From NCBI GenBank assembly GCA_945981915.1, contig CAMFRJ010000038.1, positions 1 through 8,172 of the forward strand: a DNA stretch of 8,172 bases, given 5' to 3'. The translations under genes were made by a program, and so were the position numbers. The notes beneath the pieces were generated by a model, which was given only the letters and a program-made list of their open reading frames with translations, did not search any database and was not told where the DNA came from. The DNA comes from an uncultured Erysipelotrichaceae bacterium (GTDB taxonomy: Bacteria; Bacillota_I; Bacilli_A; Erysipelotrichales; Coprobacillaceae). Below are positions 1 through 4,854 of this stretch, one piece after another (within the stretch, counting starts at the first letter, position 1; every line of letters starts with the position of its first letter).

Positions 1-44
1 ATTCGCCTTAGTCTCGTGGGCTCGGAGATGTGTATAAGAGACAG
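1..44. other. Illumina Nextera adapter/index remnant (non-genomic)
   Basis: Bases 26-44 read AGATGTGTATAAGAGACAG, the 19-bp Tn5 mosaic end used in Nextera libraries. Bases 11-25 read GTCTCGTGGGCTCGG, the Nextera read-2 transposase tail. Bases 3-10 (TCGCCTTA) match the N701 i7 index as written in the primer, and bases 1-2 (AT) fit the end of the P7 sequence. All pieces are in the correct order and exact. This is untrimmed library sequence at a contig end, not a transposon of the organism, and everything before base 45 should be masked. It also adds a false tail to the methyltransferase reading frame. Confidence 0.98.
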
Positions 45-604
45 CCTTTATCTCTTTTGATCACTTCACATTGGCCAAACACTTCACTCATTTTCTTCTT
101 AGCTGAGGGAGCCCCTTGTTTCTTTTGTAATATGATCCATAAACTTCCATTTTGATTCAAATGTTCATATGCTCCAGTTAAAATAGCAGTCACTATTTCT
201 TTACCAGCCCTTACCGGTGGATTAGAAACAATAATGTCATAACTCTCATGCACATTTTCATAAACCGAACTTTTATACACCGAAACATCAACATTATTAT
301 TTTTGGCATTGAGCTTCGCTAAAGACAATGCTCGATCATTAATATCAACCATATCCACCTTTAATTCTGGATATACTTTTTTCAAACAAATCCCAAATGT
401 CCCATATCCACAACCAACATCCAATAAACTTTTTTCTTCATTTTTAAAAAAGCCATCTAATAATACCCTTGAGCCATAATCAATCATATTTTTAGAAAAC
501 ACACCATGATCACTTGTAAATAAAAAATTATATTTTCGATAATTATAGATAAATTGTGTTGGCTGACTTATGGTATCGCTATTATCAGTAAAATAATGTC
601 TCAT
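45..604 (-). CDS. RsmC/YbxB-like class I SAM-dependent methyltransferase, 3' end truncated
   Basis: This is a class I S-adenosylmethionine methyltransferase of the RsmC family, which methylates a 16S rRNA guanine (G1207 in E. coli). Visible marks are an N-terminal HYF and FTSDHGVFSK region, the SAM-binding motif I LLDVGCGYGTFG (about residues 60-71) and the catalytic-loop motif SNPPVRAGK (about 127-135), corresponding to the NPPF/H motif of rRNA and DNA N-methyltransferases. The start at 604 is chosen because GAGGG lies 6 nt upstream; an ATG at 610 directly abuts that Shine-Dalgarno. Position after rplL matches ybxB of Bacillus, which lies between rplL and rpoB. Genuine coding ends around ...RDKG at base 45. 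The reading frame continues into the adapter (LLYTSPSPRD, stop at 8-10), which is artefactual. Only the last few residues appear to be missing. The exact rRNA target in this organism is inferred from the family. Confidence 0.88.
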
Positions 605-650
605 CTTCATCCCTCAATTCTTATTTGATATTACCTTGTTTTTTCAAATA

Positions 651-684
651 AGTAAAGAAAAAAAAAGAACTCAATGAGTTCTTT
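651..684 (-). terminator. Rho-independent terminator/attenuator after rplL
   Basis: On the minus strand AAAGAACTC and GAGTTCTTT (664-672 and 676-684) form a perfect 9-bp stem with a 3-nt loop, followed by a run of nine U (658-666, part of it in the stem). It lies between rplL (stop at 699) and the methyltransferase start at 604. I see no convincing promoter in the 47 bases after it, so partial read-through probably feeds the methyltransferase and the expected rpoB beyond. It would then act as an attenuator that sets the ratio of ribosomal protein to downstream transcript. Confidence 0.85.
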
Positions 685-698
685 CATTTCCGTTAAAA

Positions 699-1070
699 TT
701 ATTTAACTTCTACAGTAGCTCCAGCAGCTTCTAATTTTTCTTTAATTGTTTTAGCTTCATCAGCTGAAACTTTTTCTTTAATTACAGCAGGAACTTTGTC
801 TACTAAACCTTTAGCATCAACTAATCCTAAACCAGTAATTTCTCTTACAGCTTTGATAACTGCAACTTTTGTTCCACCAACTTCAGTTAATGTTACGTTA
901 ACTTCTGTAGGTTCTGCAGCAGCAGCATCTTCAGCAACAGCAGCAACAGCAACTGGTGCAGCAGCAGTTACATCAAATTTTTCTTCGATTGCTTTTACTA
1001 AATCATTTAATTCTAAAATTGTAGCTTCTTCTAAGTAAGCTAAGATATCTTCATGTGTTAATTTTGCCAT
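699..1070 (-). CDS. rplL: 50S ribosomal protein L7/L12
   Basis: This is the flexible stalk protein of the large ribosomal subunit. It binds L10 as dimers and recruits translational GTPases (EF-Tu, EF-G, IF2, RF3). The 123-residue length is normal for the family. Visible layout: N-terminal L10-binding and dimerisation helices ([25 protein letters not shown]), an alanine-rich flexible hinge (about residues 36-53), and the globular C-terminal domain with [21 protein letters not shown] and [10 protein letters not shown], the factor-binding surface. AAGGAG lies 9 nt before the start. It follows rplJ by 33 bases and is co-transcribed with it, so the L10-leader control upstream governs both genes. 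A terminator hairpin lies just downstream. Confidence 0.98.
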   Translation of the reverse strand: MAKLTHEDILAYLEEATILELNDLVKAIEEKFDVTAAAPVAVAAVAEDAAAAEPTEVNVTLTEVGGTKVAVIKAVREITGLGLVDAKGLVDKVPAVIKEKVSADEAKTIKEKLEAAGATVEVK

Positions 1071-1103
1071 GTTTCTTTTCTCCTTTTCATTTCTATCTCT
1101 GCA

Positions 1104-1649
1104 TTAAGCAGCAGCTTCTTCAACTTTTTCTTCAGCAGCAGGTGCTTCTCCATTGTTTGCTTCTTTTGCATCTGCTACAGCTTTAACAGCTCTTGCAAAC
1201 TTGCTAACTGGTGCTTGTAACATACCAAGTAACATTGAGTACATTCCTTCACGTCCAGGTAATTTAGCAATTTCTTTAATTTCATCTTCTGCTAAGACTT
1301 TTCCTTCAACAACTCCAGCTTTAATTACTAAATCTTCATGAGTTTTAGCAAATTTAGCTAAAATTCTTGCAGGTGCTACAGCATCGCTTTTCCCGAATGC
1401 TAATGCGTTTGGTCCTACTAATTTATCATTTAAATCAGCATATCCAACACTTTCAGTAGCTCTTTGAACTAATTTGTTTTTGTAAACTTTGAATTCAACA
1501 TCTTCTTCACGTAATGCTCTACGTAATTCAGTTACATCAGCAACTGATAATCCACGATATTCAACTAATACTGCAGATTGAGATTCTTTGAATTTCCCAG
1601 CGATTTCTTCAACTACGATTTTCTTCGCATTGATTGCTTCTACTGACAT
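1104..1649 (-). CDS. rplJ: 50S ribosomal protein L10
   Basis: L10 anchors the L7/L12 dimers to 23S rRNA at the base of the stalk. The N-terminal rRNA-binding domain is recognisable (SQSAVLVEYRGLSVADVTELRRALRE, about residues 23-48, then VYKNKLVQRA), as is GPNALAFG in the middle. The C-terminal helix that carries L12 dimers (SKFARAVKAVADAKE) ends in an Ala/Glu-rich tail. Its 181 residues are slightly longer than the roughly 165 of Bacillus because of this acidic tail (EAPAAEEKVEEAAA). GGAGG lies 8-9 nt before the ATG. In Bacillus the L10(L12)4 complex represses its own operon through the leader RNA; the matching leader is present here at 1701-1790. Confidence 0.98.
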   Translation of the reverse strand: MSVEAINAKKIVVEEIAGKFKESQSAVLVEYRGLSVADVTELRRALREEDVEFKVYKNKLVQRATESVGYADLNDKLVGPNALAFGKSDAVAPARILAKFAKTHEDLVIKAGVVEGKVLAEDEIKEIAKLPGREGMYSMLLGMLQAPVSKFARAVKAVADAKEANNGEAPAAEEKVEEAAA

Positions 1650-1700
1650 TGCTACACCCTCCTATAAATTTTTATATATGCAACAATATACACGTTATAT

Positions 1701-1726
1701 AAAAACTCCTATACGTAGATAGGAGT
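1701..1726 (-). terminator. rplJ leader attenuator (Rho-independent terminator)
   Basis: On the minus strand ACTCCTAT (1719-1726) pairs with ATAGGAGT (1705-1712) in a perfect 8-bp stem with a 6-nt loop, followed by UUUUU (1701-1705). It sits 51 bases upstream of the rplJ start and downstream of the L10 leader, so it can abort transcription before rplJ-rplL. The segment UCUACG in its 5' arm and loop (1714-1719) is exactly complementary to CGUAGA in the L10 leader (1783-1788). That offers an antiterminator pairing which L10 binding would prevent, consistent with the L10-dependent attenuation known from Bacillus subtilis. The antiterminator assignment is inference. Confidence 0.88.
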
Positions 1727-1744
1727 CTAAGTTCATAATAAACT

Positions 1745-1790
1745 CAACACCTCGGTAACAAATTAAGGTTTCCCAGTTACTGTCTACGGT
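1745..1790 (-). promoter_or_regulatory. Ribosomal protein L10 leader (L10/L12-binding mRNA element)
   Basis: Between rplA and rplJ the transcript reads CCGTAGACAG (1780-1789), then AACCTTAAT, then GTTACCGAGGTGTT (about 1746-1759). These are the conserved blocks of the L10 leader that L10(L12)4 binds by mimicry of its 23S rRNA site. The GTAAC and GTTAC segments pair to close the inner stem. The element is directly followed by an intrinsic terminator. This is the known autoregulatory arrangement of rplJL in Firmicutes; the binding itself is inferred from the conserved blocks. Confidence 0.9.
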
Positions 1791-1817
1791 ATATTGGTTG
1801 CGACTTGATTAATCAAA

Positions 1818-2504
1818 CTATTTCACAGTTTGAACTTTTACTGCAGGTCCCATTGTAGATGATACTGCAATATTTTTAATATAAGTACCTTTTGCTGATG
1901 ATGGTTTTAATCTTACAATTAAATTGTAAACTGTGTTGAAGTTTTCAACAAGTTTTTCATTATCAAATGATACTCTACCGATTGGTAAATGAACATTACC
2001 TTCTTTATCAGTACGGTAAGTGACTTTACCAGCTTTTGTTTCTTGAACAGCTTTTGCAACATCCATAGTTACTGTTCCAGTTTTAGGGTTAGGCATTAAT
2101 CCTTTAGGTCCTAAGATACGACCTAATTTACCTAAATCAGCCATCATATTAGGAGTAGCGATCATAACTTCAAAATCTAACCATCCTTTTTTGATGTCTT
2201 CTAAAATTTCTTTACCAGCAACAATATCTGCTCCAGCATCTTTTGCTTCTTGAGCTTTAGGCCCTTCAGCAACAACTAATACTTTTTTAGATTTACCAGT
2301 TCCATGTGGTAATACAACTGCTCCACGTAATTGTTGATCAGCTTGTCTTACATCTAATCCTAAATTGAAAGCAACATCGATGCTTGCATCGAATTTTACA
2401 TTACTTGTTTTCTTTACTAATTCAATTGCTTCTTCAGCACTGTATAGTTTTCCTTTTTCAACTAATGCAGCTGCTTCTGTATATCTTTTACTTTTCTTTG
2501 CCAT
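1818..2504 (-). CDS. rplA: 50S ribosomal protein L1
   Basis: L1 forms the mobile L1 stalk near the ribosomal E site and is a translational repressor of its own operon in many bacteria. At 228 residues it is of normal length. The family signature [18 protein letters not shown] is at residues 128-145, and the rRNA-binding N- and C-terminal halves are intact ([13 protein letters not shown] near 38-49; [18 protein letters not shown] near the end). AAGGAGG lies 7 nt before the ATG. It follows rplK by 48 bases, and that gap contains an L1-operator-like hairpin ending just before this ribosome binding site. This suggests direct feedback by L1 on its own translation. Confidence 0.98.
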   Translation of the reverse strand: MAKKSKRYTEAAALVEKGKLYSAEEAIELVKKTSNVKFDASIDVAFNLGLDVRQADQQLRGAVVLPHGTGKSKKVLVVAEGPKAQEAKDAGADIVAGKEILEDIKKGWLDFEVMIATPNMMADLGKLGRILGPKGLMPNPKTGTVTMDVAKAVQETKAGKVTYRTDKEGNVHLPIGRVSFDNEKLVENFNTVYNLIVRLKPSSAKGTYIKNIAVSSTMGPAVKVQTVK

Positions 2505-2519
2505 TTAATTTCCTCCTTA

Positions 2520-2545
2520 GTGGTTATAACGGATTATCCTTCCAC
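2520..2545 (-). promoter_or_regulatory. L1-operator-like RNA element in the rplK-rplA gap
   Basis: On the minus strand GTGG (2542-2545) pairs with CCAC (2520-2523). Inside are AA, a GGA/TCC stem with loop TAA, and a 7-nt unpaired GTTATAA on the 3' side. This two-stem, asymmetric-loop shape is the L1 mRNA operator architecture, and nearly the same blocks occur in the rplK leader (3009-3034). The element ends 1-2 bases before the TAAGGAGG of rplA, so L1 binding would hinder ribosome access. The assignment rests on structure and on the internal duplicate, not on a covariance search. Confidence 0.6.
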
Positions 2546-2552
2546 GTGATGC

Positions 2553-2975
2553 TTATGCATCGAATCCTTCAACTTTAACACCCATGTTTTTAGCTGTACC
2601 AGCGATGATCTTCATAGCTGCATCTAAATCATAAGCATTTAAGTCAGGCATTTTGTATTCAGCGATTTCTTTTAATTTATCAGCTGATAATGTTCCTACA
2701 GTAGTTGTTCCTGCATTACTAGAACCTTTTTTAGCTCCTATAGCTTTTAAAATCATTTCAGCAGCTGGAGCTGTTTTTAATACAAAGCTGAAGTTTTTAT
2801 CTTCATAAACAGTTAAAACAACTGGCACTGTTTCTCCCATACGATCTTTTGTTTGATCATTGAAGGCAGTACAGAATTTAGGCATTTGAATACCTGCACC
2901 TGCAAGTGCTGGACCAGGTTTTGCTTGTCCTGCTTTGAATTGAATTTTCATAACTCTAACAACTTTCTTACTCAC
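2553..2975 (-). CDS. rplK: 50S ribosomal protein L11 (GTG start, short N-terminal proline loop)
   Basis: L11 lies at the base of the L7/L12 stalk in the GTPase-associated centre and is also needed for the RelA stringent response. The GTG at 2975 is chosen as start because AAGGAGG lies 9 nt upstream, giving 140 residues beginning (M)SKKVVRVMKIQ, as in the family; the open frame runs up to 3041 but that extension is not L11-like. The C-terminal rRNA-binding domain is typical (KLKEIAEYKMPDLNAYDLDAAMKIIAGTAKNMG). The N-terminal domain is unusual: AGQAKPGPALAGAG (residues 15-28) is four residues shorter than the common PAPPVGPALGQAG stretch, losing the adjacent proline pair involved in thiopeptide binding. 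I recall similar short forms in Mollicutes-related lineages. First gene of the rplK-rplA-rplJ-rplL cluster. Confidence 0.97.
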   Translation of the reverse strand: MSKKVVRVMKIQFKAGQAKPGPALAGAGIQMPKFCTAFNDQTKDRMGETVPVVLTVYEDKNFSFVLKTAPAAEMILKAIGAKKGSSNAGTTTVGTLSADKLKEIAEYKMPDLNAYDLDAAMKIIAGTAKNMGVKVEGFDA

Positions 2976-3002
2976 GCGACATTTCCTCCTTATAAATTTG
3001 TC

Positions 3003-3039
3003 CGTGTTGTGGTCAAATGGGTTTCCCCTTCCACACAAC
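3003..3039 (-). promoter_or_regulatory. Putative L1-binding operator in the rplK leader
   Basis: In the minus-strand transcript TGTGG (3031-3035) pairs with CCACA (3008-3012). Within it lie AA, a GGG-GAAA-CCC tetraloop hairpin (3019-3028) and an unpaired ATTTGA (3013-3018). The order stem, 2-nt versus 6-nt asymmetric loop, short hairpin is the L1 operator architecture, and it recurs upstream of rplA. A separate perfect 7-bp hairpin (3048-3065, loop GGAT) lies 5' of it near the transcript start. It has no U-run and so is not a terminator. The function as L1 feedback site is inferred from the family and position. Confidence 0.65.
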
Positions 3040-3074
3040 AATGAATGCGCAATAATCCTATTGCGTCGATAAGT

Positions 3075-3103
3075 ACTATATCACTATATATGCATATTTG
3101 CAA
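3075..3103 (-). promoter_or_regulatory. rplK operon promoter (sigma-A type, extended -10)
   Basis: On the minus strand TTGCAA (3098-3103), a 17-bp spacer and TATAGT (3075-3080) preceded by TGA form a near-consensus sigma-A promoter with extended -10. Transcription should start near 3068, giving a leader of about 90 nt that contains the 3048-3065 hairpin and the L1-like operator. The -35 and most of the spacer overlap the last codons of the ABC-F gene (stop at 3084-3086). Confidence 0.8.
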
Positions 3104-4589
3104 CATTTTTTTCATTTTTGTTATTATTTTTTTCTAGTCTAAGTTGTGTTGTTGCTATCTCATCACTAAAAAACCGATCATGTTCAATAAACAACATCGT
3201 TGGCTGATATTCTTTAATAACATTTTCTATTTGTTGACGTGTATAAACATCTAAATAATTAAGAGGTTCATCCCAAATGTAAAGATGAGCTTTTTCACAT
3301 AAACTTCTTGCTAGTACCAACTTCTTTTTCTGTCCTTTGGAAAACTCCTCTATCTTTTTATCAAATTGAATTCTTTCAAACCCCATCTTTCTTAGAATGG
3401 TTTTAAAAAGGCTTTCATCAATTTGATAATCATGAACATAATCCACGATATCTCCTGATAGATCATCTGTATTTTGATTAACATAGGAAATCAATAATTG
3501 TGATCCTCTTTTTATGTCACCTTCATATGCGATATCTTCCTTCATGATCAATTTCAACAAACTGCTTTTGCCACGACCGTTTCTTCCCTCTATACTGATT
3601 CTTTCACCTTGATGGAGCGTAAAATCAATTTTTTGACATATGTGTTTTGAATCATACATGATAGTCACATCTTTTACTGCTAAGAGGACATCTTTATGAT
3701 ATTTGACATAGTTCATTTTTAAATCATCAGTAACTTCAATATTTTTTAACAATTGACCCTTTTTTTCTAATGCTTTCTTTTCTCTAAATTCAATATTTTT
3801 AGAACGTTTCATCATCTTTGCAGCTTTGTGTCCAACATAGCCTTTGTCTGTTGCCCCAATTTTACTTGCTTCTACTTGATTTGACCATTGTCTTGTTTGC
3901 AACATTGCTCTTTTTAAACGTGCCATATCTTTTTTTATATACTCATTTTGTGATAATTCTTTTTTTTGAGTATTTTTAAAATGTTCTAACCAAGATGAAT
4001 AATTTCCTATTTGTATCTCAATATTCATTTTATTAATAGATAAGACATGATCAATACAGCTATCTAAAAAATAACGATCATGACTTACTAATATAAAACT
4101 CTTTTTCTTTTTTAAATAATGACCGACTTTTTCCCTTGTCTCTTTATCTAAATGATGATTAGGTTCATCTATTAATAAAAAATGTCCTTCATTTAAAAAT
4201 AAAGCTGCCAATAAAACTTTTGTCTGTTGTCCTTTAGACAAAGTATCAAACATTTGCCACAATATATCCTCTTTTTCATCTAAATAAGATAACTCTCTTT
4301 TTATCTTCCATTCTTCCTCATAGCATATATCTGCAAACACATCTATCGTTAATACATGTTGTTCTTTAACAGCGTAAGGAAAATAATCAAATTGAACTGT
4401 GCTTTTTATTTCACCTCGATACTCATACTTTCCTAATAAAAGTTGTAATAATGTTGTTTTCCCTCTGCCATTTCTACCAACTAAACCTAATTTCCAATCC
4501 GTATCCACTATCACATTGATATCTTTAAAAATATAATCACCACTTGATTCATAAGCAAAAGTAAAGTTTTTTATTTCTATCATCGACAT
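3084..4589 (-). CDS. ARE-type ABC-F ATPase, Lsa/Vga-like ribosome protection protein
   Basis: A soluble twin-ATPase ABC-F protein without membrane segments. Such proteins bind the ribosomal E site and expel lincosamides, streptogramin A and pleuromutilins. Residues are counted from the ATG at 4589, chosen because AAGGAGG is 7 nt upstream (an ATG at 4595 is only 1 nt from it). Domain 1: Walker A GRNGRGKT (38-45), signature LSKGQ (117-121), Walker B and catalytic Glu IDEP (140-143, E142), SHDR (169-172). A charged linker (about 205-290) includes KGYVGHKAAKMMKRSK, typical of Lsa-type antibiotic-resistance-domain linkers. Domain 2: GRNGRGKS (335-342), FSKGQ (416-420), WDEPLNYLD (439-447), EHDR (469-472). 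Length 501 fits Lsa (about 500). Domain 1 has DEPNHHLD where DEPTNHLD is usual; catalytic residues remain. Transcription is probably controlled by the upstream attenuator. The drug spectrum cannot be read from sequence alone. Confidence 0.9.
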   Translation of the reverse strand: MSMIEIKNFTFAYESSGDYIFKDINVIVDTDWKLGLVGRNGRGKTTLLQLLLGKYEYRGEIKSTVQFDYFPYAVKEQHVLTIDVFADICYEEEWKIKRELSYLDEKEDILWQMFDTLSKGQQTKVLLAALFLNEGHFLLIDEPNHHLDKETREKVGHYLKKKKSFILVSHDRYFLDSCIDHVLSINKMNIEIQIGNYSSWLEHFKNTQKKELSQNEYIKKDMARLKRAMLQTRQWSNQVEASKIGATDKGYVGHKAAKMMKRSKNIEFREKKALEKKGQLLKNIEVTDDLKMNYVKYHKDVLLAVKDVTIMYDSKHICQKIDFTLHQGERISIEGRNGRGKSSLLKLIMKEDIAYEGDIKRGSQLLISYVNQNTDDLSGDIVDYVHDYQIDESLFKTILRKMGFERIQFDKKIEEFSKGQKKKLVLARSLCEKAHLYIWDEPLNYLDVYTRQQIENVIKEYQPTMLFIEHDRFFSDEIATTQLRLEKNNNKNEKNVANMHI

Positions 4590-4606
4590 ATCCATTCCTC
4601 CTTATC

Positions 4607-4638
4607 AAAAAAGCTACAAGAATATTATTTCCTGTAGC
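4607..4638 (-). terminator. ABC-F leader terminator (attenuator)
   Basis: On the minus strand GCTACAGGAA (4629-4638) pairs with TTCTTGTAGC (4613-4622) in a 10-bp stem with one G-U pair and a 6-nt loop, followed by UUUUUU (4607-4612). It ends only 5 bases before the AAGGAGG of the ABC-F gene, so it is a leader attenuator, not an end-of-gene terminator. Its 3' arm can instead pair over 10 bp with an upstream segment (around 4684-4695), giving an antiterminator. Confidence 0.88.
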
Positions 4639-4683
4639 AAAAAAACATGATAAAAAAAGTATATGTGATGAAAAGAAAATAAA

Positions 4684-4747
4684 CCTTCTTGTAACTTGTA
4701 CAATGAGACGCATTATCATTGTATATATTCTATTATTTACAAGAAAA
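4684..4747 (-). promoter_or_regulatory. ABC-F leader anti-antiterminator (segments 1 and 2)
   Basis: Segment 1, TTTTCTTGTAA (4737-4747), lies inside the leader peptide codons. Segment 2, TTACAAGAAGG (4684-4694), is its complement (9 Watson-Crick plus 2 G-U pairs). Nested between them is a perfect 8-bp hairpin TACAATGA/TCATTGTA (4699-4723). Segment 2 with the preceding G can alternatively pair with the terminator 3' arm TTCTTGTAGC (4613-4622) over 10 bp. A ribosome stalled on the leader peptide would cover segment 1, free segment 2 and so block the terminator. The pairings are seen directly; the switching mechanism is inferred by analogy with known ABC-F and erm attenuators. Confidence 0.8.
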
Positions 4748-4756
4748 TTGATACAT
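4733..4756 (-). CDS. ABC-F leader peptide (MYQFSCK)
   Basis: A 7-codon open frame, ATG TAT CAA TTT TCT TGT AAA TAA. It is preceded by GAGGTG with 5 nt spacing, one of the better ribosome binding sites in the window. It begins about 23 nt after the predicted transcription start of the ABC-F leader. Its codons 4-7 overlap the RNA segment that competes for antiterminator pairing, which is the arrangement expected of a regulatory leader peptide sensing slowed or stalled ribosomes. No similarity to a named leader peptide is recognised. Too short to be judged as a protein; its case rests on the ribosome binding site, the position and the overlapping RNA structure. Confidence 0.7.
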   Translation of the reverse strand: MYQFSCK

Positions 4757-4785
4757 CCTTCCACCTCTTTCATTCATCTGTTAAT

Positions 4786-4814
4786 ACTATATCACTATTG
4801 ATAAATTTCATCAA
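4786..4814 (-). promoter_or_regulatory. ABC-F promoter (extended -10)
   Basis: On the minus strand TTGATG (4809-4814), a 17-bp spacer and TATAGT (4786-4791) preceded by TGA. The -35 lies directly after the U-run of the tpiA terminator, so the gene starts a new transcription unit. Transcription should begin near 4779, leaving a leader of about 190 nt. Fourteen bases across the -10 (4785-4798) are identical to those of the rplK promoter (3074-3087). Confidence 0.78.
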
Positions 4815-4815
4815 T

Positions 4816-4845
4816 AAAAAAGAACTCCAGAATTTTCTGAAGTTC
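4816..4845 (-). terminator. Rho-independent terminator of pgk-tpiA
   Basis: On the minus strand GAACTTCAGA pairs with TCTGGAGTTC (within 4822-4845; 10-11 bp with one G-U) around a very short A/U loop, followed by UUUUUU (4816-4821). It begins 10 bases after the tpiA stop codon and closes the glycolytic operon. Confidence 0.92.
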
Positions 4846-4854
4846 GATTGATTA

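Noticed and set aside
26..44. Tn5 mosaic end, which could be read as a mobile element
   Set aside because: It is joined in exact order to Nextera tail and index N701 at a contig end, so it is library adapter.
1805..1816. Perfect 12-bp palindrome TTGATTAATCAA after the rplA stop
   Set aside because: It has no loop for an RNA hairpin, no promoter nearby to operate on and no second copy; it is likely chance in AT-rich DNA.
796..2578. Several plus-strand open frames opposite rplL, rplJ and rplA
   Set aside because: They are antisense shadows of highly coding-biased ribosomal genes, with no ribosome binding sites and no recognisable domains.
2976..3041. N-terminal extension of L11 to an ATG at 3041
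   Set aside because: It crosses the leader hairpin and the ribosome binding site, and L11 similarity begins at the GTG at 2975.
3048..3065. Perfect 7-bp hairpin between ABC-F and rplK as a terminator
   Set aside because: No U-run follows on either strand, and it lies inside the predicted rplK transcript, so it is a leader hairpin at most.
4549..4773. A 74-codon frame upstream of and overlapping the ABC-F start
   Set aside because: It has no ribosome binding site, begins only about 6 nt after the predicted transcript start, and runs through the attenuator hairpins; the 7-codon leader ORF at 4733-4756 has the proper site.
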